From Monodelphis domestica (Eukaryota > Chordata > Mammalia > Didelphimorphia > Didelphidae), in assembly GCF_027887165.1 (NCBI RefSeq), contig NC_077227.1:354787350-354851349 (forward strand): DNA of 64,000 nt. Reading direction: 5' to 3'. The notes beneath the pieces were generated by a model. It did not search any database. It was not told the DNA's origin and saw only the letters and a list, made by a program, of their open reading frames with translations. Below, in pieces: positions 21,411 through 31,505 of this stretch. The translations under genes and the position numbers were made by a program. Within the stretch, counting starts at the first letter, position 1, and each line of letters starts with the position of its first letter.

Positions 21411-22080
21411 GGAAGATGATTCTTGTTTGTTTGCATTTTTCCCCCAGCATGACTATCCTGAGCTCTAACAGTATCAGTCTTGCTCTGACCTGACTCTTTC
21501 ATTACCAAGAAGATCTGTCAGCCTTCTTGTAGCAGACCCCATCCTCACCTATCTGGGGGGGGGGGGCAGGCAGGGGAATCCTATCTCAAAGCCAGTCTCA
21601 GGCTTCCTGTGTCAGGAACTCTTGGAGTCAATAGATGAGTCCCTGTATTACCATGTCCTCTGGCTCAGGAAACTTGGTACTTGGAACAATCCCCATTGTA
21701 ATTGGCTTGGAAGCCTTCCACTTGTCTTCAGAGGCTTCTCTTGGCCGAGGCAGGCAGAGAATGAACTGGGAGGAGATGAGTTTCATTTGTATGGTAGCAT
21801 GGAGGCCTTGGCAGCCAGCTGGCTTTTAAGCAATTAGATTCACTTGGGAAAACAAAAGTTAGATCTTCCTGTGCTCTTACTATGACAGTTTGAGTTGAAA
21901 CCTATTGTTTTTACGTTTCTTTTTTTTCCCCCATTGATGCTGGATTTGCAGTAAGAAAGGTTGGCTTTGGGGGGCTGCCAGATGAAATAGCCTAGAGAAG
22001 GTTCCATGAAAAAAGCAGGGCAAAGGAACTCCCCTTCCTCAAAGTTTTCCCATCACTTTACTTAAGCATCTCCAATGGGT
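21411..22080. other. unique DNA; poly-G run
   Basis: No repeat recognised. A run of 12 G lies at 21555-21566. Two overlapping 64-71 codon frames at 21622-21837 have no motif. 'ggcttttaagcaattagatt' and neighbours look motif-dense, but conservation cannot be judged. Confidence 0.45.
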
Positions 22081-22084
22081 TTGA

Positions 22085-22340
22085 CTAGTAATAATGATAA
22101 TTAACATTTATATTATGCTTATTATGTTCCAAGAACTGTGCTAAGTACTTTACAAATTATCATCTCATTTAATCCTCACAAAAATGGGTTGGTCTTATTA
22201 TTCCCATTTTATTGATGAGGAAATTGATGCATATAGAGATTAAGTGACTTGTCCAGGGTCACATAGCTAGCAAGTGTCTGAGTTCAAATTTGAACTTGAG
22301 TCTTCCGGTCTCCGAATTCTAGTGCTCTATCTGATGTAGG
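22085..22340 (-). mobile_element. MIR SINE (long, MIRb-like)
   Basis: Nearly full-length complement: 'ctgtgctaagtactttacaa', 'catttaatcctcacaaaaat', 'ccattttattgatgaggaaa', 'cagggtcacatagctagcaa' and 'ttcaaatttgaacttgagtc'. Confidence 0.85.
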
Positions 22341-22574
22341 TTGGTAATGGGCAGGAAGGGGTAGTAATAGGAATGGAACCCTCATACTGTGAAATCTTGC
22401 ATTTCTCACTAGTTAGCACTAGTTAAATATCAATGGCAAAATCTATAGTCAAGCATGAATTGTAGATTGTTCAATTATTCACTGTTTACTAGATCTGTAA
22501 CATTCTACAGTAGGCATCAGCTTTGTACCTTCTCTGTTTTATTAATTGTTTATATTGTTATTAGAAATTGCCTA

Positions 22575-22777
22575 GAGGGCAGATGGGTAGCTCAGTGGAT
22601 TGAGAGCCAGGTCTAGAGATGGGAGGTCCTAGGTTCAAATGTGGCCTCAGACACTTCCCAGCTGTGTGACCCTGAGCAAGTCACTTAACCCCCATTGCCT
22701 ATCCCTTACCGCTCTTCTGCATTGGAGTCAATATTGATTCCAAGACAGACGGTAAGGGTTAAAAAAAAAGAAGAAAA
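22575..22777 (+). mobile_element. CORE-SINE (MAR1 type) with perfect target duplication
   Basis: Head 'cagatgggtagctcagtgga', B-box 'aggttcaaatgtggcctcag', core 'gtgaccctgagcaagtcact', end 'gattccaagacagacggtaa' and an A-rich tail. 'agaaattgccta' flanks it at 22563-22574 and 22778-22789. Confidence 0.93.
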
Positions 22778-22789
22778 AGAAATTGCCTA

Positions 22790-23320
22790 TAGTGGCCACC
22801 CTGTACCACATTCCTTCCCTACTTTCCCACTCTGGAAGGACAGCAAGACCTCTCCCAGACAAATGATAACAAGGTAGACAATGAAAGAACATGGAACCTA
22901 TGGACTGGAGATGCTGGCATTTCAGAAGAATCCCCCAATCTTGTGCATGCTCCTTATTCCCTAGGACAACAAACCCCAAACATACCTCCACCTGAGTCTG
23001 GAAAGGGAGATGCTAAGCTCCCAGACCCCAATAAATATTCCAACCCTGATTCACAAGGCATGGAAGCTCCACTCCTTGGAGGAATCTGCTGCCCTAGAGT
23101 GGAGCTGCTATGCCATACTATGAGCTCCAAAGAGGCTACTCTACTAACCCCTAGGCTTATCCATCATCCCTAAAGCTGCCTGATTAGCCCCCAGACTATT
23201 CCACCAGCCATTGGGCTATTATTCCATCAAAAACTATCTCTTCAAATATAACTCTTGTTTGAGTCTCCCATTCTTTGGGCGAGACCCTGCTATGAACTTG
23301 GATGTTTCTCCCACATCATA
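22790..23320 (+). mobile_element. possible LTR-like fragment
   Basis: 'ccccaataaatattcc' near 23025 and 'tgtttgagtctcccattctt' with 'gggcgagaccctgctatgaa' resemble an LTR polyadenylation signal and U5 end. The order is stretched and no ends or target duplication were found, so it may be unique DNA. Confidence 0.3.
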
Positions 23321-23524
23321 TCCATTGCATTGTGAAGGTCTATCTCAGTCCTCCAATTAGACTATAATTTCCTTGAGGGTAAGGGACTTCCTGTTTCTCA
23401 TCTACCACTTTACCCTAATGCCTGACACATTGTTTTTTTACCTCAAAGAACCATAATTTCACCAGTGAGGGTATTCTCTTCACTGATGGAGATTCTACAC
23501 TCCATTAGTAGAGAATGAAGCTGT

Positions 23525-23785
23525 GAAGAGCTACAGCGAATAGAATCAGAAAAACTTGAGTTTGAATCTTGCCTCAGGCACTAACCAGCTACATAGCTGT
23601 GGGCAAGTCACTTAACTCTACTTGCTTCCCTTTCCTCTTCTGTAAAAATAAAGATAATATGGCACCTACCTCCCAAGGTTGTTGTGAGGATCACATAATT
23701 GTAAAGCACTTGGCATAGTGCCTGGCAAATAATGAGGGCAAATGTATTAGTTATTATAATGAGATTAATTATTATTATTACATGC
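23525..23785 (+). mobile_element. CORE-SINE (MON1/MIR type)
   Basis: 'gagtttgaatcttgcctcag', 'ctgtgggcaagtcacttaac', 'ggcacctacctcccaaggtt', 'ttgtaaagcacttggcatag' and a tail of 'attattatta'. Confidence 0.85.
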
Positions 23786-23889
23786 TCTACACCTCCTAGG
23801 CAATTTTTATGAAACTCTGTGCTTAAAGAAACTTTATGACTGGTGATCAAGACTCAGGTACTGAGTCAGTTTAAACTAGGCCAAGAAGT

Positions 23890-24165
23890 TAATATAATAT
23901 GATGACCTAATAGGGAATGAGAAAATATATCTCCTCTTTTTTTGCAGAAGTGGTGGTCTAAGGATGAAGAACATGGCCTATGCTGTCAGGCTTGGGGAAA
24001 ATGTGTGCTTAATCTTGCTAAACTACTGTTTTCCTTTCTTTTTTACTCTTTGTAACTAGAGAGGACACTTGGGGGAGGGGAGGGAGAGAGATATATTTAG
24101 AAATGAAGATGATACAATAACAAAATCTATTAATAAGTTTTGTTCTAAAAATTTAAAAAGAAATT
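23890..24165 (+). mobile_element. L1-type 3' UTR fragment
   Basis: 'gtggtggtctaaggatgaag', 'tatgctgtcaggcttgggga', 'ttgctaaactactgttttcc' and 'atatatttagaaatgaagat' read as the 3' UTR of a marsupial L1 subfamily different from the neighbouring copies. Confidence 0.55.
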
Positions 24166-24175
24166 AACAGGAGCA

Positions 24176-24372
24176 AAGCAGCTAGATGGCTCAGTGGATA
24201 GAGCACCAGGTCTGGAAACTGAAAGTTCTCCATTCAAATTTGGCTTCAGGCACTTCCTAACTATGTGATTTAGGCACATCACTCACCTCCAATTGTCTAG
24301 GCCTTACCTATCCTCTACCTTAGAACTGATGTTTAGTATCAATTCTAAGACAGAAGGTAAGAAATTTTTAAA
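24176..24372 (+). mobile_element. CORE-SINE (MAR1 type)
   Basis: 'cagctagatggctcagtgga', 'attcaaatttggcttcaggc', 'caattgtctaggccttacct' and 'caattctaagacagaaggta'. Confidence 0.88.
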
Positions 24373-24390
24373 ATTAATTAATGATAAGTT

Positions 24391-25245
24391 ATGCAAACCA
24401 AAACAACCCTGAGGTATCACCTCACACCTATCAGATTGGCTAACATGGCAGAAAAGTAATGAATGCTGGAGGGGATGTGGCAAAGTTGGGACACTAATTC
24501 ATTGCTGGTGGAGTTGTGAATTGATCCAGCCATTCTGGAGCACAATTTGGAACTATGCCCAAAGGGCGATAAAAGACTGTCTGCCCTTTGATCCAGCCAT
24601 AGCACTGCTGGGTTTGTAGCCCAAAGAGATAATAAGGAAAAAGACTTGTACAAGAATATTCATAGCTTCGCTCTTTGTGGTGGCAAATGAGGGGATGCCT
24701 TTCAATTGGGGAATGGCTGAACAAATTGTGGTATATGTTGGTGATGGAATATTATTGTGCTAAAAGGAATAATAAAGTGGAGGAATTCCATAGAGACTGG
24801 AACGACCTCCAGGAAGTGATGCAGAGCGAAAGGAGTAGAACCAGGAGAACATTGTACACAGAGACGGATACACTGTGGTACAATCAAATGTCATGGACTT
24901 CTCTACTAGCAGCAATGCAATGATCCAGGATCCAGAGGGACTTATGAGGAAGAACATGATCTACATCCGGAGAAGAATTGTGGGAGTAGAAACAGAAGAA
25001 AAACAACTGCTTGATCACATGGTTCAATGGGGATATGGTTGGGGATGTAGACTCTAACAATCACCCTAGTACAAATATCAATAATATGGAAATAGGTCTT
25101 GATCAATGACACATGTAAAACCCAAAGGGACTGCTCTTTGTCTATGGGAGGGTGTGGGAGGAGGGGAGGGAAAAAACATGAAATGTATAACCATGGAAAT
25201 ATATTCTCAATTAATTAGATAAAATTTTTCAAATCATGGAAAAAA
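24391..25245 (+). mobile_element. 5'-truncated L1 with ORF2 C terminus
   Basis: Collinear with the 11456-12413 copy. The Cys-rich pattern C-X3-C-X7-H-X4-C is again encoded ('[18 protein letters not shown]'), but stops and a deletion at 24680 ('gtggcaaatgaggggatgcc') break the frame. The 3' end is 'caattaattagataaaattt'. A target duplication could not be fixed because the flanks are AT-rich. Confidence 0.85.
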
Positions 25246-25314
25246 TTAACAATTAATCTCTGATCATTTTGTTATTATTATTCAGTTCTGTATATCTCAA
25301 TGTTACCTCATTTT

Positions 25315-25515
25315 AGGGTTCTCTTGGCAAAGATATTAAAGTAGCTTGCCATTTCTTTCTCCAGTTTATTTCACAGATGAGGAAGCTGAGGCTAATAGGG
25401 TTAAGTGACTTGCCCAGGGTCACACAGCTAAAGAAGTATCTGAGGCCAGATTTAAACCCAGAAAGATGTCTTCCTGGTGTAGGCCCAGTCCTAACCATTG
25501 TGCCACCTAGCTTCC
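25315..25515 (-). mobile_element. CORE-SINE with RTE-like tail
   Basis: Complement of the RTE-like tail ('ggttctcttggcaaagatat', 'ttgccatttctttctccagt'), then 'gtgacttgcccagggtcaca' and 'gtgccacctagcttcc' at the head. Confidence 0.85.
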
Positions 25516-25734
25516 TTCTGGCTCACAATAGGCACTTAAATGTTTGTCAATTTGACAGCCCCTCTCCCAAACTATATTATGTATGAATATCCACAATAAT
25601 TTAACTGCAAAACTTCCGAACAAATCTCAGCCATTTCAAAATCCCTTGAAACCACTCAATAGAAATGTCCAAGAAACTTTGTGCCCTTCAGGGAGCAGTC
25701 ATTCCATAGCTCGACCACAAGAAAACAGAAATTC

Positions 25735-26040
25735 AAAGAATCACTGAGTTGGAAATTACCTTAGAGGGCACTTAGTCCAACCCCTCCATAAATCTCCTTT
25801 AGAAGATCTCTGAAAAGTGGTTATCTGGGCTCCTCTCAGAGACCTCCATTTAGCAGCCTGTTCCACTGTTGGATGACATTAGTTGTTAGAAGTCACATCC
25901 TTATTGAACTACAACCTCCCTTCCTTTCATCTCCACCTATTGTTCCTCCTGCCTTTTTGGATAAATCACAATCATTCTAGTTTTTCCTTGTTTACAAATA
26001 TATGAAGACTGCAATTATGCGCGTGTGCACACACATGTGA
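25735..26040 (-). mobile_element. L3/CR1 LINE 3' region, segment 1
   Basis: 'ttagtccaacccctccataa', 'agcagcctgttccactgttg', 'gttagaagtcacatcctta' and 'cacctattgttcctcctgcc' follow the complement of L3. Segments at 26541 and 26906 continue the same element. Confidence 0.75.
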
Positions 26041-26064
26041 TCTCTCTCTCTCTCTGTCTCTCTC

Positions 26065-26111
<47 letters not shown>

Positions 26112-26155
26112 GTCTCTCTCTCCTTGTCTCTCTTCTCCTCTCCTCTCTCTCCTCC
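26041..26155. repeat. (CT)n microsatellite with CTGT variants
   Basis: Long CT tract lying between the L3 relic and the LTR at 26174. Confidence 0.96.
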
Positions 26156-26173
26156 TTCAAGAAATCCTCATAT

Positions 26174-26535
26174 TGAGGGAGGTGAAGCTGACCAGCCTTG
26201 AAAATACAGCTGTCTGGCCTTGGGAGTTTGTCAGGACCATAAATATGTCAAACAACAGGCCAGGAAGACCCCAACAATATAGAATTGTCAAAGTTCCAAG
26301 AATAGTAGGAAGCAGATAAGAGCCATACATGCAGGCAAAATTCCAAGGCTAAGGGGCTGGAAAACCGGGCTTACAGAAAAAGTATAAAAAGCCCAGCCTG
26401 TCAGAAGCAACTCGGAACTCTGATGGTAGTGGTTCCCACTGATGCGCATATCAGTCTTCCCAATAAAGGCTTTCTCCTTGCTTGATTACATTGTCCGGAC
26501 TTCCTTGGTGGTGGGTGAAAACCCGGACCTTAGCA
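26174..26535 (+). mobile_element. solo LTR of an endogenous retrovirus
   Basis: The 362-bp unit starts TG and ends CA. It is flanked by 'atat' (26170-26173 and 26536-26539), a 4-bp duplication as made by many ERV1-type integrases. TATA box, polyadenylation signal and a U5-like end 'gtgaaaacccggacct' are in order. The L3 relic resumes right after it, which independently marks it as an insertion. No internal viral genes are present. Class assignment is uncertain. Confidence 0.85.
26383..26467 (+). promoter_or_regulatory. LTR TATA box and polyadenylation signal
   Basis: 'tataaaaa' at 26383-26390 and AATAAA at 26462-26467, about 75 bp apart, imply a short R region. Whether the promoter is active is unknown. 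Confidence 0.7.
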
Positions 26536-26540
26536 ATATA

Positions 26541-26648
26541 ACATGATTTCAAGTACCTTCACCATCCTGGTTGCCTTGGGACTAGGTCCAACTTAAAAAT
26601 GTCCTCCTTAAATATAACACCAAAAACTGGAGGCAGTACTTAAAATGT
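26541..26648 (-). mobile_element. L3/CR1 LINE, segment 2
   Basis: 'cttcaccatcctggttgcct' and 'aaaaactggaggcagtactt' continue the L3 complement across the LTR. Confidence 0.65.
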
Positions 26649-26650
26649 GT

Positions 26651-26900
26651 GGGGCAGTAGGTGGCTAAGTGGATGGAGCACCCAGCCAGGAATCAGGAAG
26701 ACTCATCTTCCCAAGTTCAAACTCTGCCTCATACACTGATTTGCTGTAGGACCCTGGACAAGTTTTTTTAAACCTGCTTACTTCAGTTTCCTCATCTTTA
26801 AAATAAGCTTGAGAAAGAAACGACAAATCACTCCAGTATCTCTGCCAAGAAAACCCCAAATGGGGTCGCAGTCAGACACGACTGAAAAATGACTGAACAC
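26651..26900 (+). mobile_element. CORE-SINE with RTE/BovB-like tail, full length
   Basis: Head 'ggggcagtaggtggctaagt', B-box 'caagttcaaactctgcctca', core 'ggaccctggacaag', then 'ctttaaaataagcttgagaa', 'ctctgccaagaaaaccccaa' and 'gcagtcagacacgactgaaa'. The last block matches the 3' end of RTE/BovB LINEs, the likely source of mobilising machinery. Confidence 0.9.
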
Positions 26901-26905
26901 AGTTC

Positions 26906-27250
26906 CAAATATGATTTTATCAAGATGCTGAACAATTGTAGGATCTCATATGCCTCTATTCACTCAAATGAAAATCATTTGACTACCATGCAACACTGTC
27001 AATTCTTCCTTGAGTCTACAGTCCTTTAGGGTTAGGGTTAGGGTTAACCACAAAGCACAGAAGCTGTTATGGAGCCATGTCTCCCCTTCCCCATTATGAA
27101 TGTGCGTAGTTTGCTTTTTTAAATCTGTGTATAGAAATTCACACTTACCCTTACTAAGTTTCATGTTATTAGATTCCAATCTGTAGAGTTCTTTTGGGAT
27201 CCTCTTTCTGTTATCTAGTGGATTAACTATACTAAAAATAACTTATTGGG
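26906..27250 (-). mobile_element. L3/CR1 LINE, segment 3
   Basis: 'tactaagtttcatgttatta', 'gattccaatctgtagagttc' and 'ttttgggatcctctttctgt' are downstream blocks of the antisense L3. It hosts the telomere-like tract at 27026. Confidence 0.6.
27026..27046 (+). repeat. short interstitial telomere-like repeat
   Basis: Three perfect TTAGGG units plus TTA within an old L3 relic. Confidence 0.9.
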
Positions 27251-27344
27251 GCTTAGTCACTGAAAAGTATCCAGTGGCCCATGAACTTCAGGGTAGAAGG
27301 AATTGATTTAAAAGGACTGGAAGTGAACACTGATCTTCCCTAAA

Positions 27345-27498
27345 TATTCCTCTTTCTCTTTCCTTCCTTCCCTTCCCTTTCCTTCCTCTTCCTCCTTCTT
27401 TGTTTCCCTTCTTTTTCTTTCCTTCCTCTCTTTCCCTTCCTTTCCTTCCTTTTTTCCTTCCCTCCTTCCCTTCATTCTTATCCTTCCTTCCTTCCACA
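27345..27498. repeat. pyrimidine-rich (TTCC)n/(TTTCC)n tract
   Basis: Degenerate TTCC repeats, about 150 bp. Its complement gives a Lys/Glu/Arg-rich translation that is not a gene. Confidence 0.95.
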
Positions 27499-27639
27499 AA
27501 CATTCATTAACATTAAGTGCTTATTATGTGTAGAACAGAGAAATCCAAGAAAACCCTGGATGAAGGAAAAGCACAAGACCTCTGTTTCCATAGTTATGAA
27601 GCCCATTGACTTACTATCACAACCTTGACTCCTTCCTTC

Positions 27640-27725
27640 CTCCAGTGCAAATTTTATCCATCTTCCACCAAGGTCCTGTCTCTCCCATGAGGCCTTCCCT
27701 GACTATACTTCATTGTTCTCATCCA
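27640..27725 (+). mobile_element. L2 LINE fragment
   Basis: 'ctgtctctcccatgaggcct' and 'tccctgactatacttcatt' are the L2 3' block. Confidence 0.5.
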
Positions 27726-27729
27726 TTCC

Positions 27730-27970
27730 TGAACTCATACAATCTGAGAGTGCAAAGGAATCTCAAAGGTTATTTAGTCTACCCTCCAATGTTACACAGT
27801 ATATGGTGGTCTGATTTTTATTTCTAGCAGTGTGGAGCTCATTACTTTATGAAGCATCACAGTCTATTGTTGGAAAGAATTATTAGAAAGACCATCATTA
27901 TTCTGAGTAAAATTTGCCCCCCTATAATTTGGTTCTTTCTACTTAACTTGGTCTGGATTCAGTCAGGATT
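27730..27970 (-). mobile_element. L3/CR1 LINE fragment
   Basis: 'caaaggttatttagtctacc', 'gtgtggagctcattacttta' and 'gttggaaagaattattagaa' follow the antisense L3 order. Confidence 0.55.
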
Positions 27971-28069
27971 AACCAGGCTGAATCTTTGGAATTCTTTCCC
28001 ATCACCCATCCACGCCCTTAGCAAAGGGCAACATGTTGGTAAAGGATATGCTTTACCACTGCAGGAGGC

Positions 28070-28235
28070 TTGAATCAGTATTTCTTTAGTTCAGTCACCC
28101 ATAAAATGGGGATAATAATACCTGTGCTACTCCCCTTACAGTGAGGGTCAAATGAGATACTGGATGTAAAATGTTTTCTGAGCATTAAGTGCTACATAAA
28201 TGTCAGCTATCATTTTATTATTATTAAAATTAATG
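28070..28235 (+). mobile_element. MIR/CORE-SINE 3' half
   Basis: 'cccataaaatggggataata', 'gtcaaatgagatactggatg' and 'aagtgctacataaatgtcag'. Confidence 0.7.
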
Positions 28236-28484
28236 ATACTCTTAATAATAACAATTTGTTGGGCAAGATCTCTGTGTGTCCTTCTTGAGAAGACAGAATC
28301 TTTAACCTTCACACCATTCAGACTGTTAGTTGGAGGCATTACAGAAAGATTCAGCTAGACTCAGGATTATCAGTGAATGGATTTTATCATTGTTGAAGGT
28401 CTAAGATTAAACTATATGGAAGAATTGGAATTATGCAAAATTAATCTGTATGCATTCATTTTGGGAAGATCTTTGGGCTTTTAA

Positions 28485-28572
28485 TAGAAATAAGACCAAA
28501 GGATAGATATTGAAAGGAGGTATATTTCAGGTCAGTATCAGGAAGAACTTTCTTATACTTAGAGCTATCTAC
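28485..28572 (+). mobile_element. L3/CR1 LINE, left part of split copy
   Basis: 'tcaggtcagtatcaggaaga' and 'actttcttatacttagagct' match the sense L3. The expected next words appear only at 28889. Confidence 0.6.
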
Positions 28573-28888
28573 TAATTATGTAATTAAAATCTGTTACCCT
28601 AAAAACTACAATTCCCAGCACCCTACTCTCCTCACGTTATGTGCTGATGTAGGGAGGATATAAATTTGGCATAACCTTGCCTCTCCCTCTCTTGTCTTCC
28701 TGTTCCGGTTTTGGTGTAGTGGACTTTTTAAACAGGCAAGGAGAACTGAGTCCTGTGGTCTTAAATTTGTTAAATAATTAGGGTTTTTTAAACTTCTATT
28801 TCCTTGTTATTCCTTCTACTTCAAGTGATTATTAATAAACTTAAAATATAATTCTTGGAATGTTGGATATTAATTTAAATCTTACACA
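28573..28888 (+). mobile_element. LTR-like insertion splitting an L3
   Basis: About 316 bp separate two halves of one L3. Inside are a TATA-like 'atataaat' (28658-28665), a pyrimidine tract, and AATAAA at 28834-28839, in LTR order, with no A-tail. Candidate TG/CA termini are near 28579 and 28886, but no clean target duplication was found. A non-LTR or DNA element is less likely. Confidence 0.55.
28605..28620 (+). promoter_or_regulatory. ZNF143/THAP11-type motif in the LTR-like insert
   Basis: 'actacaattcccagca' fits ACTAYRNNNCCCR, the promoter motif bound by ZNF143/THAP11 complexes in mammals. It lies about 55 bp upstream of the TATA-like box. Binding is inferred. Confidence 0.5.
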
Positions 28889-28980
28889 ATGGAATGAGAT
28901 CAGGAGGTAGTGAGCTCCCCCTCGCTGGAAATATTCAATCAGAGGCTGGATGATCAGGAATGCTGTAAAATTAATTCATG
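28889..28980 (+). mobile_element. L3/CR1 LINE, right part of split copy
   Basis: 'tggaatgagatcaggaggta' and 'cagaggctggatgatcagga' are the L3 3' end. Confidence 0.68.
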
Positions 28981-29074
28981 CTTCAGGTTGGGGTTAGACA
29001 ATATACTCTAATAATATCTAAAATTGTGTCAAAATAATTCATGTTTAATTTTTCTCTGTACGTGCTCCACCCTG

Positions 29075-29275
29075 GTATCATGGAAAAAAACATTAGATTC
29101 AAAGTCAGAAAACTGGCTTTGTGTCCCATCGTTGATACATTCCAACTAAAGGACTATATAGGCAAGTCACTGAGGATCTGAGTCTGAATTTTCTCATCTG
29201 TGAAGATAATAAAACTCCTACTCTCTTTCTTCCACAGTTATTATGAGGAAAGTACTTTGAGAGCTTGGCTGTTGG
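29075..29275 (+). mobile_element. MIR SINE
   Basis: 'gattcaaagtcagaaaactg', 'ataggcaagtcactgaggat' and 'cacagttattatgaggaaag'. Confidence 0.65.
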
Positions 29276-29499
29276 CCCATGATTGGCAACTTAGAGATGA
29301 TCTTCAATCAACTGAATCAACTCAAAGCATCATCAGTGAATAACTTTGTTGAATAGTCTGCTATAGCTAAGTAAATCTTATTTTGTTAACTATTTTTAAA
29401 AAAAGAAAGTGCTTAACATTTATAAAGCTATGGATAGCTGCTGTGATTGTTATTACTTAAAAGCAAAGAGAAAGAACTGGAGACAATTTTTTAGTTCAT

Positions 29500-29696
29500 T
29501 TTAACCCTTACTTTCCATCTTAGAGTCAATATCCTGTATTGGTTTCAAGGCAGAAGAGTGGTCAGGGTGAAGCAATGGGGAGAGTGAAGTGGCTTGCGCA
29601 GGGTCACATAGCTAGGAAGTATCTGAATCCAGATTTGAACCTAGGACTTCCAGTCTCTAGGTCTTGCTCTCAATCCACCAAGCCACCTAGCTGCCC
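29500..29696 (-). mobile_element. CORE-SINE (MAR1 type)
   Basis: Complement order complete: 'ttaacccttactttccatct', 'tgcgcagggtcacatagcta', 'gatttgaacctaggacttcc' and 'caagccacctagctgcccac'. Confidence 0.92.
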
Positions 29697-29833
29697 ACTT
29701 TCATTCCCTATCCATGATCTGTGAGAGCTGGAAGAGGACAGAGCAAAGCACTCAATGCTAGGAGAGTATTTGACAGTGTCTTTGCCATTGTAATATCTTA
29801 TAGTTTATTAAAGATAATAAAAAAATATTAAAG

Positions 29834-29881
29834 AATCAACTTTTCTGCATATATACGTAAATATATGCAGAAAAGTTGATT
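29834..29881. repeat. perfect 21-bp inverted repeat with 6-nt loop
   Basis: 29834-29854 is the exact reverse complement of 29861-29881; the loop is 'acgtaa'. Neither arm belongs to a recognised repeat. The transcript would fold into a 48-nt perfect hairpin. Confidence 0.95.
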
Positions 29882-30219
29882 GTGTAGTATCAACATAGAG
29901 GGTTTAGATTATGCTAGGGAATTTCTAAGACAGTGGGGCAGAGGGGATCTAGGGCCCTATATTGAATTATTTTTATAAACTTGAGCAATAATTTTATATC
30001 ATTCCCTAGATTCCTTCAGAACCTGCCTCAGCAAGCATCTTGCTGGGCCTTTTGAAACTGGCAATCTGGCTGGGTTGGGCTGTCTACACATGGGCTCAAA
30101 GAGAATCTTTTGCTTCCCTGCCAAAAAAAAAAAAGAGAGAGAGAGACTTAGTGTAGATAGGCTGCTGGTTTGTGTAGAGTGACACCTAGTGGAAAAAAGG
30201 CTATAAACTAAACCAAATC

Positions 30220-30395
30220 AATCCACCTTTTAAGGGCCTACTATGTGCCAGGCATTGTGCCAGGCACTGGATGTAAAATTATCAAGATTAGAGTTTCTTC
30301 TCTCAATGATCCTGCATTCTCCCAGGGAATATTACAATATGTTCATACATAAGCAAATACAGGACAAATAGTTATGGAAGAGAGTGGAAGCACTG
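30220..30395 (+). mobile_element. unnamed dispersed repeat, 5' segment
   Basis: 'gcctactatgtgccaggcat' and 'cattctcccagggaatatta' are the family's first blocks. Confidence 0.6.
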
Positions 30396-30454
30396 CTTCA
30401 ATAACACCACCATGTGCACACAAAATATCTACCACTTTCATACTTAGGACATAG

Positions 30455-30560
30455 AACTTGAATGTTAGAATTAGAAGGACCCTTAAGACATCTTCTAGCC
30501 CAATTTCTTCATTTTGTGAATGAGGAAACTGAGGTCTTTTTCCTGACTCGGGCTTTTTCT
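30455..30560 (-). mobile_element. MIR3 SINE
   Basis: 'tcttctagcccaatttcttc' followed by 'aatgaggaaactgaggtctt'. Confidence 0.7.
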
Positions 30561-30704
30561 GGGTGCTCAGTGGCACTGATGAAATTAAAATTCAAGAACT
30601 CAGCATCAAGACTGGATGTTGCCAAATTCCTAGGTTAGTAGGATGGGATCATTCCATCTTCCAGCCAGAGACTTCTTAGTGGGGAGGGCCAGATAACCTA
30701 ACAT

Positions 30705-30895
30705 GGAAAACAGCTTTGAGGCAGTGTAAAGACCTGGGATTTAGGACACTTGGGTTTGAGCCTTTACTCTTGTGCCACAAATACCACTGGACAAGTAACC
30801 TTGCTTCCTTGGTCCCAATTTCCTAAACTATAAAATGAGGAGGCTAAAATAGATGATCTCCAAGGTCTTTCCAACTCTAAAATTCTGGCCTCAAT
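30705..30895 (+). mobile_element. MIR3 SINE
   Basis: 'ctgggatttaggacacttgg', 'aactataaaatgaggaggct' and 'atgatctccaaggtctttcc'. Confidence 0.75.
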
Positions 30896-31490
30896 TTACA
30901 TGATGCAAATTAGACTTTAAAAGGTTGCCTGAATTCTTAGCTGCTAACAAAACAGTTGCCAAAAATTATAGCATTGCCTCTTGAGAAACTAAGACCAACA
31001 CACTAGGTTGGGACTTGGGAATGAAGGATACTCTGCTCTTAGATAGAGTATCTTTAAGTTGTTGACCTCATGGACCTGGACCAAAGGCAACAATTGTGGT
31101 GATCCCTTCTCTAATAAATAATGTGGCTTTCATTTCGGTTCCACTGCTCCAGAACTCTCTCTTGCTATTCTCCACAATAAAATATTGCTCATTGAAATCA
31201 CCTCTGTATCTGTTTGAGGGCACTGGCCTTGTACTGCTCCATACTTCAAGGAACTATGATTCTATTGGTTTTCAAGTGCTAATGAGATGATATTTAGGAA
31301 GAAAAACAGTAAAGTCACATCTGGGTTCAAAAAATCACTTACAAAAGCACAGGATAGGGCAGATATTGCTAGATAAATATTTATTTAAGAAATGAACTGT
31401 GAAATGAAAAGTAGTTAGCAAATTAGGCTTCAACCAACACCTTATACCATATTCCACAATACAGTCTAAATAGATGAACTTAATTTTATT
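30896..31490. other. no recognised feature
   Basis: Unique-looking; the 64-codon frame at 31096-31290 has no motif. 31480-31505 is the A-rich target region for the next SINE. Confidence 0.45.
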
Positions 31491-31505
31491 TAAAAATTAG
31501 GAAAG

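Noticed and set aside
27288..27503. Lys/Glu-rich reverse frames resembling a nuclear protein
   Set aside because: Complement of a TTCC/TTTCC simple repeat.
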